Shown: one piece after another, positions 1 to 7,452 of the stretch
How the letters are laid out: the number at the start of each line of letters is the position of its first letter
Numbering within the stretch: position 1 is the first letter of the stretch
Source of the DNA: UBA6109 sp964506465
GTDB taxonomy: Bacteria > Desulfobacterota > Syntrophia > Syntrophales > UBA6109
DNA: 13,957 bases
Direction of reading: 5' to 3'
NCBI GenBank assembly: GCA_964506465.1
Contig: CAZDLM010000073.1
Span: 1-13,957 of the forward strand
Made by a program: the position numbers and the translations under genes
The notes under the pieces: generated by a model
Told to the model about the DNA's origin: nothing
The model's database searches: none
The model's input: the letters and a program-made list of their open reading frames with translations, nothing else

Positions 1-1948
1 CCTTCGCGCCGGAAAAGCAACTGTCGAGCATCACGACGACTTCCTTCGCGGGAAGTCTGCCGAGGGCTTCGTACATCCTGGTCAGGGGGTAGAGCTTCGA
101 CGGGAAATCCGGGTGCCCCTCGAACGGCACGATGTAGGCCTCCTTGCCCAGGTGGTCCGGCGCGCCGTGCCCGGCGTAGTAGACGAAGACCGTCGAGTTC
201 TTCGTGGCGCGCTTCTGCAGCCAGTCTTCCAGGTGGGACTCGATGTCGCTCTTCGTCGCCTTGTCGTCCGTCAGGACCTTGATGTTGCCCGGGGAGACGC
301 CCGCGAGATGCTCGAAATATTTCGCCACCACCTCCGCGTCGCGGACGGCGTACTTGATCTCCGGGATCATCTTCTCGCGGTATTTACCGATGCCGACGAC
401 GAGCGCGAAATCTTCCTGTTTCTGATACCCCTTGATCCTGGGAGGGATGTCGTCCACATCGATGTCCGACAGGACCTCCACCACCTCCCGGACCTCCACG
501 GCGCGCATGGCCACCTGCAGCACTTTCCTCTCCGGAGGCGCAAAGCCGCGGCCCTCGCGGATTTCGATGCGCAGGTTCGCGGGCTCCGACGGAATCTGAG
601 CGGGAAGCGTCGCCTTGAAGAGCGCCGCCTTCTTCTCGCCCACCTGGATGTCGCCGATGGCGCGGGACTTTCCAAAGGCCCTGGTGAGCACGGGGTGGCC
701 CGTCAGCAGGACCTCCACCTTCTCCGCCTTCGCCTCGCCCTTGTTTTCCACTTCGATCCGCAGCGAAATCTCTTCGCCGCCGTCCAGGATGCTGTTCCCG
801 TTCTGATCCCTCAGTTGCGTGTTGAAGACCAGTTTGGGAACGGCGGAGATCACCTCCACGCTCTCCCGGACCGTCCCCGAGCGGACGGCGACCTTCAATA
901 CATTCATCTCCTCGGGAGAATACCCTCTCCCCTCCCGGACCCGGACGTGGATCTCTTTCGCCCCTGCTTCGATTTCCATGGGGAGGACGGCCTTGAATTC
1001 CGCCATGCGCTTTTCGCCGGGCTGGATATCGCCGATGGAACGCCTGTTCCCGAAGAAGCGGAGCAGGTTCTCGTCGCCGGTCAGCTGGACCTCGACATTC
1101 CCCGCCGGCCCGGTCCCCCGGTTTTCCACGTCGACGCGCATCGTGACCTGTTCGCCCCCGTCGAAGATCCCGTCTTTCGAACCGTCCTCGACGGCGGTCT
1201 TGAAGACCAACAGCGGCGGTGAAGCGACGGCCGGCGAATCCGGCTTTTTCTCGGGCGGCGCACCCTGGGCGGCGGCCGTCATCTCCGGCAGGTCGGGCAG
1301 CGCATCCCCCAGCGAGATCTGGACGTAGCCCTTCCCGCCTCCCAGGGACAGGGGGCCGACGTAACGCGTGGCGCAGGACCCGGCGAGGATCATGCGGTCG
1401 AAATCGATGTAATCGAAGAACCACTGAAAATGCCACATCCCCGTCCCGACCACCATCCAGGAGGAAAGATGGTCGCTTTCCAGGCTCACCTCCGTCGCGG
1501 ATTTGATCGACAGGATGGCCTCCGCCGGCAGGACGAGCAGCGGCATAAGGTTCCAGGTGCCGACGTAGGAGATCTTGAGCTTGATCTCCATGTTTTCCCG
1601 GTCCACGTAAAGGATATCGTTGAAGGTGATCGATTTCGCCGTTCCCGCGCCCGGCATGGGCCCGCCCTGGACGTAGAAGGAAAAACCCTTGTCCAGATAG
1701 GCCTGCTTATCCTTCGCTTCGATGATTTTCCCCGGCTCGACCTCGTACAGGGGGAAGCTCTTGTTGAGATTCTTCTTGATCAGGTTGTAGAGTTTCACCA
1801 GCAGCTCCTGCCGCGGGTTCTCCTCCTTGATCGTGTCGCATGCGTTCTGTGCGCAGAGCTTGACCGCGCTGGGCTTGACCGCCGTCGCGCAGCCGGCCAG
1901 CAGCCAGAGCAACGGCGGAATAATGGCCAGGCAGAAAATCTTCTTCAT
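1..1948 (-). CDS. Caspase-domain (clan CD) lipoprotein with two CARDB-like repeats, 3' end off the window
   Basis: The frame stays open from an ATG at 1948 to the left edge (649 codons seen, no stop), so the gene is partial. The N-terminus is a lipoprotein signal with lipobox LAGC (Cys20). Residues ~30-230 are a domain I do not recognise. Two tandem repeats of about 115 residues follow (~243-360 and ~369-485), each with a DGGE...VEN(R/K)G pattern typical of CARDB/Ig-like adhesive domains. From ~513 a peptidase C14 domain begins with FALVVGIGKY. It has the catalytic His in YYAGHG (His594) and the catalytic Cys in MLDSCFSG (Cys644), 50 residues apart as expected for the family, so it looks active. 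The ATG follows a GGAGAAG ribosome site, and a promoter lies at 2010-2037. The role is unknown; an extracytoplasmic, membrane-anchored orthocaspase/metacaspase-like protease is the best description. The part after the Cys is not visible. Confidence 0.88.
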   Translation of the reverse strand, partial: MKKIFCLAIIPPLLWLLAGCATAVKPSAVKLCAQNACDTIKEENPRQELLVKLYNLIKKNLNKSFPLYEVEPGKIIEAKDKQAYLDKGFSFYVQGGPMPGAGTAKSITFNDILYVDRENMEIKLKISYVGTWNLMPLLVLPAEAILSIKSATEVSLESDHLSSWMVVGTGMWHFQWFFDYIDFDRMILAGSCATRYVGPLSLGGGKGYVQISLGDALPDLPEMTAAAQGAPPEKKPDSPAVASPPLLVFKTAVEDGSKDGIFDGGEQVTMRVDVENRGTGPAGNVEVQLTGDENLLRFFGNRRSIGDIQPGEKRMAEFKAVLPMEIEAGAKEIHVRVREGRGYSPEEMNVLKVAVRSGTVRESVEVISAVPKLVFNTQLRDQNGNSILDGGEEISLRIEVENKGEAKAEKVEVLLTGHPVLTRAFGKSRAIGDIQVGEKKAALFKATLPAQIPSEPANLRIEIREGRGFAPPERKVLQVAMRAVEVREVVEVLSDIDVDDIPPRIKGYQKQEDFALVVGIGKYREKMIPEIKYAVRDAEVVAKYFEHLAGVSPGNIKVLTDDKATKSDIESHLEDWLQKRATKNSTVFVYYAGHGAPDHLGKEAYIVPFEGHPDFPSKLYPLTRMYEALGRLPAKEVVVMLDSCFSGAK

Positions 1949-2009
1949 ACAGCTTCTCCGGAATTTCGAATGTCTTCTTCCCTGAAATGCCTAAGGGACG
2001 TCCGGCATC

Positions 2010-2037
2010 TTTATACCGCCGACTCAGCGGCCGTCAA
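2010..2037 (-). promoter_or_regulatory. Sigma70-type promoter for the caspase lipoprotein
   Basis: Read on the minus strand: TTGACG (2037-2032), a 16-base spacer, then TATAAA (2015-2010). This puts the transcript start about 55 bases before the ATG at 1948. Both hexamers are close to consensus; the spacer is one base short of ideal. Confidence 0.6.
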
Positions 2038-2200
2038 GCCCTCTGCATGCGGATTTCGATCGCCATACGATAACTGATGTCGCTTTCTTGCCTTCAGTTC
2101 CCGTCTGTCGTACGGCAACGTCGCAGGGGATCTCGTCCGGAAGCTGCAAGAGTGTCATGGAAGAGGAGACAGAAAAGCCCCGGAAGGTATTCTAGGGCCG

Positions 2201-2503
2201 CTTGAGTTCTTCTACCTCTACGCGAGCCTCTTCGGCTTCGGCTACGGCTGCCTCAGTCCGATGCTGGCCATCCTCATGGTGGACCGGTTCGGAAGGCACA
2301 TTTCCGGAACCTCGTACGGGCTAATCGCCTTCCTTGTCGTGGGTCTCGGAGGCAGCATCGGCCCCATATTCGGCGGGCTCATATACGATATCACCGGATC
2401 GTACACCTGCGCTTGGCAGATCTGTCTTGCCGGCTTGATGATCGTGACGGTCCTGATCGAGTTCCTCAAGCCCGCCCGAAACGCATCAGCCGTTCGGATA
2501 TAG
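2201..2503 (+). pseudogene. 3' remnant of an MFS transporter (about the last three membrane helices)
   Basis: Read from CTT at 2201 to TAG at 2503, the frame gives LEFFYLYASLFGFGYG, then an MFS-like loop, GLGGSIGPIFGGLIYDITGS and a final hydrophobic helix. This is the usual ending (helices ~10-12) of a monocarboxylate-type MFS carrier. It resembles the C-terminus of the complete carrier at 3852-5144 (GLGGAIGPWLGGYLFDLSGS). The frame is open back to 2078, but that upstream part (~40 codons, rich in Arg, Gly and Lys) is not membrane-like, and no N-terminal half is present. The first ATG in the homologous part is at 2261, inside a conserved region, with no convincing ribosome site. I read it as a decayed or truncated gene copy. 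It ends 10 bp from the stop of the convergent gene at 2514. Confidence 0.75.
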
Positions 2504-2513
2504 GCGGAAGCGG

Positions 2514-3647
2514 TTACGAGGGACCCTCCCGGGCAAGCCACGGGAAGTCCTCCGGGAAATACACCGGCACGATGAACCACGACGCATAGTCGATGCCCGG
2601 GAACGCCGCCCGGACTTCGAGCTTCCAAGACCCGCCCGTCCAGAAGTTCCACTTCTTCATCTTCCCCTTTTCTTCGACCGGAATGGCGACCGCAACCGGG
2701 ATCCGGAGCGTGCCGTCGCCCGGCCGGATCACCTGCTCAGCCGGAATCGTGATACTACTTCTCCAGTGGATGGTGACGCTGCGGCTGTGGGCCTCGATGT
2801 TCTGGAGCTCGACTTCGACGGGTCCTTCGGGGAGTTCCGGAAGGCCGGTCTTGATCTGCGGAAAATCGATTTCGATCTCCGCTTCGAGGGCGCCGCCGAC
2901 GAAGGCGGGCAGCGTCCGGAGATGGCAGACCGACGTCCCGTACTTCTTTTCTTTCAGAAAGAGATACGCGAAGATGCATCCGACCCCGCAGACGAGCAAG
3001 GCCATCGCCGTCACTTCCAGCACCCGGTTGATGTACGGGGGGAACAGCCCCAGTGCGGCGGGCGCGACGATCATGGCGGGCAGCGGAAAGACGACGATCA
3101 GCGCATCGCGGGGCTTGATCGCAATCCCCTTTTCAACGAGATGCCGATGCAGGGAAACGAGCGCGATCAGGATGCCGCCGGCAATCAGCACGGCGACCGC
3201 CAGAATCCCGATCGGAACGGTCATCACGCCGAACACAACGAAACACAGGAGAATGCCCACGCCCACGATCTGGAGGTAGCGCACCGCAGGAACGGCCGTG
3301 ATCTTGTGAACGATGCGCCGGTTCCGCCACTCCGCATTCGCCATCCAGGGCTCCCTGTCGAGGTCGACGTTGTCGAGCGAGTGGTCACGTGCGGCACGGA
3401 CCGCGTCCCTGACGATCTTCACACCCATAAGGAAAAGAAGGAGCATCACCGCCGTCAGGAACCCGAAGATGGGAAGGAGCAGGAGAAAGTTCGGATGATG
3501 CCTCAGGAAGAAGAGGGCCGAACCGCTGAGGATGCATGCGGCTGCCCCCAGCACGGCGAGAACGGCGCCGGCGATGACGGCGGCGATATGCCCGATACGG
3601 CGTAAGATCTTGCGCCGCTGCCGGCGACCGGTGGGAAGGCTGGACAT
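2514..3647 (-). CDS. Polytopic membrane protein of unknown function (DUF3592-like layout)
   Basis: 377 residues. I chose the ATG at 3647 because a perfect AGGAGG sits 8 bases upstream; the frame also allows a start at 3704, but that would add 19 hydrophilic residues and overlaps no better ribosome site. A basic N-terminus is followed by about six membrane segments (~17-39, 51-76, 118-138, 141-160, 187-207, 215-233). A charged loop between segments 2 and 3 contains EPWMANAEWRNRRI. The last ~140 residues are soluble and likely beta-rich, starting with YGTSVCHLRTLPAFVGG. This EPW...W plus YG.SV..L...P...GG layout is seen in conserved hypothetical membrane proteins often labelled DUF3592; I recall this from general knowledge and hold it loosely. 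No function can be assigned. It is transcribed separately from the MFS gene, whose terminator lies at 3703-3736. I see no clear promoter in 3648-3702. Confidence 0.75.
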   Translation of the reverse strand: MSSLPTGRRQRRKILRRIGHIAAVIAGAVLAVLGAAACILSGSALFFLRHHPNFLLLLPIFGFLTAVMLLLFLMGVKIVRDAVRAARDHSLDNVDLDREPWMANAEWRNRRIVHKITAVPAVRYLQIVGVGILLCFVVFGVMTVPIGILAVAVLIAGGILIALVSLHRHLVEKGIAIKPRDALIVVFPLPAMIVAPAALGLFPPYINRVLEVTAMALLVCGVGCIFAYLFLKEKKYGTSVCHLRTLPAFVGGALEAEIEIDFPQIKTGLPELPEGPVEVELQNIEAHSRSVTIHWRSSITIPAEQVIRPGDGTLRIPVAVAIPVEEKGKMKKWNFWTGGSWKLEVRAAFPGIDYASWFIVPVYFPEDFPWLAREGPS

Positions 3648-3655
3648 CGCGCCGT

Positions 3656-3661
3656 CCTCCT
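3656..3661 (-). promoter_or_regulatory. Consensus ribosome binding site deciding the start at 3647
   Basis: Minus-strand AGGAGG with an 8-base spacer to ATG 3647. It selects this start over the in-frame alternative at 3704. Confidence 0.75.
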
Positions 3662-3702
3662 TCAAACAGAGAAGTGCTCGGTCCTGAAACACCCTGCCAA
3701 AC

Positions 3703-3736
3703 AAAAAACCCCGCCTCTTTCCGGAAACGGGGTTTT
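3703..3736 (-). terminator. Rho-independent terminator of the MFS gene
   Basis: A perfect 9-bp stem (AAAACCCCG at 3705-3713 pairs with CGGGGTTTT at 3728-3736) with a 14-base loop. The stem continues into a run of six T on the minus strand. The loop contains the small palindrome TTTCCGGAAA (3718-3727). It lies 116 bases past the MFS stop at 3852, and 56 bases before the next gene. Confidence 0.8.
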
Positions 3737-3851
3737 CACTCCTCTTTCATGGCGTCACCATGGGAAAAGGGTCCGGCGGGTTCGCCTTTTCACGATATCT
3801 CGCCGGTTTTTTGATGCGCTCCTTTTTCAGAAAAGTCAAGACGGGAAACAG

Positions 3852-5144
3852 CTATCCCACGCGGCTTACGAGCCGCCCGGCGCGGACCTTCTCCGCGTGC
3901 CGGGGCGCCGCAATCCAGAAGAAAACCGCGGAGAGGATCAGGCATGCCATGCACAGGATGAGCGCATGATCGTAGCTGCCGGACAGGTCGAACAGATACC
4001 CTCCCAGCCACGGACCGATGGCTCCGCCCAATCCCATGCCGGTAAGCATCATCCCCGAAGCGGTGCCGTAATGCCTGCCATGGAAGAGATCGGCGGTGGC
4101 GGCAAAGATGATGGCGGTATACAGACCGGCTCCGTATCCGAAACTCACCGCGAAGGCATACAGCAGCCAGGGGTGCGAGGCGTCCCGGACGGAAATCAGC
4201 GCGATGAGGCCGCCGACGGCCAACACAGACGCACCGATACTTGCCGCTTCCCGGCCGATACGATCAGAGATCACGCCGGACATCTGTCCGGCAAGCATGG
4301 AAACGCCATAGAGGGCGAAGATGGATACGGCAAACTGACCGCTGAATCCGGCGTCTTCCGCATATTTCACCTGGTGCGCCAGGACGAGAAAACAGGAGAT
4401 GCCCCAGTAAAGAAATTGCGACAGGATCAAGAACCACAACTGAGGAGTGCGCAGCATCTGCTGCAGGGTCCAGTCGCCGGGAAGGACGCTGACCCTGCCN
4501 NNNNNNNNNGCCCTTTCCGGCTGCAGAGGTTCGCCACCGTATGCCTTGAGCCCGATATTCTCCGGACGATACTGGAAGATGAAGCGATGCAGGGGAAAGA
4601 GAATCACGATCAGAATGGCGGCCAGCGCGAGGTAGGCACGCCGCCAGCCCAGCCAAACGATCAGGTATTCCGCCACCAGCCCGTACACGAGGGCAAGGCC
4701 TGACCCCATCTGTCCCAGGCCGAGGACAAGCCCCCGCCTGGCGGCGAACCAGTTGGTGATGGCCGGTGCGATCACCGGCCATCCGCACAGGGCGGTTCCC
4801 ACCGGAACGAGGACGCCGTAACACAGGTAGAAATGCCAGAGCTCGTTGGCGAAAGAGCAGCCGACCATGGCAAGCGCAATGATGGCGGCTCCCGTGGGCA
4901 TCATGGTCCTCGGTTTCCAGCGTTCGCAGAACGTCCCGGATACGGGCGCCACGCATCCGTAGACGAGGACGTTGAGCGACATCATGAGCGCCGTGCTCCC
5001 GCGGCTCCAGCCGAATTCCTTCAGGATTTCAGGGAAGAAGATGGAAAAAGAGTACCGGACGCCGTAGATGAGGAGACCGGTGACAACGCCGACTGCAATG
5101 ATCACCCAGCCGTAAAAGAAGGTGGGCTGTTTGTCTGGATACAT
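3852..5144 (-). CDS. MFS transporter, monocarboxylate/oxalate:formate antiporter type
   Basis: 431 codons including a 10-N gap (4500-4509) that happens to keep the frame. I chose ATG 5144: an AGGA ribosome site lies 5 bases upstream, and the longer frame (TTG at 5231) would start inside the promoter -35 box. The N-terminus PTFFYGWVIIA (residues ~7-17) is the hallmark first helix of the monocarboxylate/oxalate-formate group. A motif-A-like loop (GTFCERWKPRTMM) follows helix 2, and its C-half counterpart is GVISDRIGREA. The family imports or exchanges small organic acids through the inner membrane with 12 helices; the substrate here is not predictable. The gap falls in the central cytoplasmic loop between helices 6 and 7, the most variable region. 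It has its own promoter (5203-5231) and terminator (3703-3736), so it is monocistronic. Confidence 0.9.
   Translation of the reverse strand: MYPDKQPTFFYGWVIIAVGVVTGLLIYGVRYSFSIFFPEILKEFGWSRGSTALMMSLNVLVYGCVAPVSGTFCERWKPRTMMPTGAAIIALAMVGCSFANELWHFYLCYGVLVPVGTALCGWPVIAPAITNWFAARRGLVLGLGQMGSGLALVYGLVAEYLIVWLGWRRAYLALAAILIVILFPLHRFIFQYRPENIGLKAYGGEPLQPERXXXXGRVSVLPGDWTLQQMLRTPQLWFLILSQFLYWGISCFLVLAHQVKYAEDAGFSGQFAVSIFALYGVSMLAGQMSGVISDRIGREAASIGASVLAVGGLIALISVRDASHPWLLYAFAVSFGYGAGLYTAIIFAATADLFHGRHYGTASGMMLTGMGLGGAIGPWLGGYLFDLSGSYDHALILCMACLILSAVFFWIAAPRHAEKVRAGRLVSRVG
4500..4509. other. Assembly gap (10 N) inside the MFS gene
   Basis: Ten N between ...LQPER and GRVSV in the central loop of the carrier. 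The frame is kept across ten N, but the true gap size is unknown. Confidence 0.95.
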
Positions 5145-5202
5145 GTCCGTCCTGTGTATCAGCGAATAGGACTGAAGAAGAACCTGTTTTTCAGGAAAGG
5201 GA

Positions 5203-5231
5203 CCTATAGAGAGTTCGGCATGAACTGTCAA
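5203..5231 (-). promoter_or_regulatory. Strong sigma70-type promoter for the MFS carrier
   Basis: Read on the minus strand: TTGACA (5231-5226), a 17-base spacer, TATAGG (5208-5203). The -35 box is perfect and the spacing optimal. The transcript would start near 5196, leaving a leader of about 50 bases before ATG 5144. It directly follows the upstream operon's terminator. Confidence 0.78.
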
Positions 5232-5233
5232 TG

Positions 5234-5256
5234 AAAAATCCCCCTGATGCCGGGGA
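5234..5256 (-). terminator. Likely terminator of the CHAT operon
   Basis: On the minus strand, TCCCC (5256-5252) pairs with GGGGA (5243-5239) around an 8-base loop, followed by TTTTT (5238-5234). It lies 50 bases past the stop of the DUF4197 gene and abuts the MFS promoter. The stem is only 5 bp, so efficiency is uncertain. Confidence 0.55.
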
Positions 5257-5306
5257 GACGACAGCCACTTCCATTCCCTCCGCGAGGGACGGAGGCGGAA
5301 TTGGCC

Positions 5307-6187
5307 TTATTCCGGTTTGCCGAAGACGGTCTTCAGGAGATCCGTCACCCTTGCGGCGGGATCGGAGCGTATCTTCTTCTCTTCCTCGCGGACGATCTTC
5401 GACACCGCCTGCTGGGAGACGCCGAGGTCCGCCGCCACCTGTGCCTGTGGCTTGCCAGCCTTCACCGCAGCGGCGATCTCTGGCTTCTTGGCGGGGTTGA
5501 TTTTGACACGGGCGTCGGGGGCGGACTTCGGTTTGCCGTTTGGCTTACTANNNNNNNNNNATAGTGATCTAGATCCACCGATTCCTTGGGGATCAGCGGG
5601 ATGTTTTCTGCAGGCGCCATCATCGCCTTGTAGGCTTTCGCCACCCCCGCCTTGTTCATGTTTTCCACAACCACCGGTTTGAACGCATCGTAGAGATGTT
5701 TCGACGTCTTGTCCTTGAAATACTCCGTCGCCGCCGTGTCCCCTCCCTGGAGGATTTTCCGGGCATCGTCGAACGTCATCGCCTTGATGGCATCAACGAA
5801 AAGAGAAGTGGCCTTGGGTGCCGCCGCCTCGGCCGCACGATTCATGGTGAGGGTAAGATCGTCGACCTGTTTCTGAAAGCCCAGTTTGGCAACGACATCG
5901 GCAACCTTCTGGACCTTCTCGGGAAGAAGAATCTTCACCATCGCGTTGCCGAAATAGCCGTCTGCTTTCGACACGGCCTTGACGGCGTTCTCCGTGCCGA
6001 CGGCGAGCGCCTCCTTCAGCCCCGAAACGGTCGTATTCTGATCCGGCCCCGACTGCGACACGCCGCTCTTGATTCCCGGAAGCTCCTTCAGGATGTCGTC
6101 GAAGAGGCCGGCCCCGGCCGGACAGGAGACGCCGATCGCCCCGAGCAGCACCCCAAGCAGAAACAAAATCCGCAGCGTCTTTTTCAT
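5307..6187 (-). CDS. DUF4197 exported protein, interrupted by an assembly gap and carrying an HTH-like insert
   Basis: ATG 6187 follows GGGAGGA at 7 bases. The N-terminus is a signal peptide (cleavage likely after PAGA, ~residue 26). A typical DUF4197 body follows: VSGLKEALAVGTENAVK, DGYFGNAMVKI, MNRAAEAAAPKA, ILQGGDTAATEYF and ESVDLDHY. It stops at the N run. Past the gap, in a different phase, a frame open to TAA at 5307 ends with the family's C-terminal signature EEEKKIRSDPAARVTDLL...VFG. The family normally joins these two parts with about 15 residues; here there are about 54, including a helix-turn-helix-like QVAADLGVSQQAVSKI. The phase change means the real gap is not 10 bases (a length of 3n+2 would restore the frame). 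The function of DUF4197 is unknown. Last gene of the five-gene operon, 65 bp after the DUF4185 gene. Confidence 0.75.
5551..5560. other. Assembly gap (10 N) inside the DUF4197 gene
   Basis: Ten N directly after the codon for the Tyr of DLDHY. The coding phase differs on the two sides, so the run is a placeholder of unknown true length. Confidence 0.95.
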
Positions 6188-6252
6188 AGTTTTTCCTCCC
6201 TTCCTGCCGGTCGGAAACCGAACCGCCGCGATCGCGGGCGCGGGTGACCGGG

Positions 6253-7419
6253 TCAATAAGCCGGGCTCCCCACAACGGGACGGTAGAGATAGAGGTTCCG
6301 CCGGATGAAACTCGTGCTCTTTTCAAAATCCTCGTACGAATTGCACACGTAGGTGACCACCAGATTTCTTCCCCGGGCGAATTCCAGGTGCTCCTTGCCG
6401 GCGTAGCAGAAATTGTTCTTGTCGTATCGCGGACTGCCCCGGTCGACTTCCGGAATGGTCCCGATGAGGACCTGCGGTTCGCTCCACGGGCCCTCCGGAG
6501 CGTCCGCCGTCTGGTAGAGCATCCGGTCGCCGTTGTTTCGAAGGGACAGGTAGACGGCGATCCATTTTCCGCTCTCGGGATGGTGCCTTACGCTCATCTC
6601 CGAAACGGCTGCATCGAGGACAACCCTGACGTTAGCATGCTTCAGCTCCCTTGCCCAGCGCCCCTCTTTTGTGAAGTACTCGATGGCGCGGGCCGGATCG
6701 TCCAGCCTGCCTGCGGGAATCCGGGCAAGGATGTTGCCCAGGACGCTCACGCCTTTTTCCGTCGCGCTGTAGAGCGGGTAGAAATAGATGTGATCCCCGT
6801 AGACGATCGATGTCGTTGCGAAGGCCCGAACGCCCTCCGGAATTCCCGGCGTCAGGTCCAGAATCTCGACGGTCCACCGGTTCGGATCGGACCCGGCGAA
6901 GTCCCTGATCCTGGCGATCCTGTGCCCCGCCACCTTGAACTTGAAGGGTCCCTCGATCCGCGGGTCCGCCTCGATGGAAGCCAGCGGAATGTACAGCACC
7001 CGGCCCGCCATGAAGGGATCCTGCGGCCACAGCCATTCCCCGTCGCCGAAGGATGAAACGAATTCTCCGTTCTTCTTCAGGAAATACCGGATGTCGAACC
7101 GTCCGTCCGCGGCGCAGGTCGAAACGGCGAGCGTTGTCCCCAGGACCGCCTTCATGCCGACGCGATCCTGACGCCCTTCCTGATCCGAAACGAAGGTATC
7201 CCCGAAAAGCCACAGGACGCGCCGGTCATCCAGTCGGATGGAGTAGGCCCCGTCCCCGCCATACCATCCGTCCTTGTCGGGAAAGCTCGGAACGCAAGCG
7301 GCCGCCGCAGACCAGGGAACCCGCGCCCTCTCCGGAATGGCGGAACACGAGAAGAGGAGGAGGCAGCAGAGCAGCAAGGCGGGCCAGGCAGCCCTGTTTC
7401 CGGCTCTGAGCACGGTCAT
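6253..7419 (-). CDS. DUF4185-type beta-propeller lipoprotein
   Basis: 388 residues. The signal peptide ends in lipobox LFSC (Cys25), predicting a lipid-anchored exported protein. Residues 51-77 carry GWYGGDGAYSIRL...LWLFGDTF, the opening signature of DUF4185, a family related to glycosidase-like five-bladed beta-propellers. Later strands with the look of propeller blades include DGEWLWPQDPF, YGDHIYFYPLYS, SEMSVRHHPESGKWIAVYLS and GPWSEPQVLIG. A carbohydrate-binding or glycoside-active role is conceivable for such folds, but no substrate can be named. The ribosome site before ATG 7419 is weak (GACGAG). The gene starts 33 bp after the hydrolase stop, consistent with coupled expression in the operon. 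Confidence 0.82.
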   Translation of the reverse strand: MTVLRAGNRAAWPALLLCCLLLFSCSAIPERARVPWSAAAACVPSFPDKDGWYGGDGAYSIRLDDRRVLWLFGDTFVSDQEGRQDRVGMKAVLGTTLAVSTCAADGRFDIRYFLKKNGEFVSSFGDGEWLWPQDPFMAGRVLYIPLASIEADPRIEGPFKFKVAGHRIARIRDFAGSDPNRWTVEILDLTPGIPEGVRAFATTSIVYGDHIYFYPLYSATEKGVSVLGNILARIPAGRLDDPARAIEYFTKEGRWARELKHANVRVVLDAAVSEMSVRHHPESGKWIAVYLSLRNNGDRMLYQTADAPEGPWSEPQVLIGTIPEVDRGSPRYDKNNFCYAGKEHLEFARGRNLVVTYVCNSYEDFEKSTSFIRRNLYLYRPVVGSPAY

Positions 7420-7452
7420 GGCGCAACTCGTCTTTCTGTCGATCGAGGTCTT

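Noticed and set aside
113..1222. Long plus-strand frame opposite the caspase gene
   Set aside because: Low-complexity translation typical of an antisense shadow. The minus strand has the lipobox, repeats and caspase motifs.
1949..2200. Possible extra gene between the caspase and the MFS remnant
   Set aside because: Only short frames without ribosome sites or recognisable motifs. The caspase promoter is the only feature I can support here.
5145..5231. N-terminal extension of the MFS carrier from a TTG at 5231
   Set aside because: That TTG is the first half of the TTGACA -35 box, and an AGGA ribosome site supports ATG 5144.
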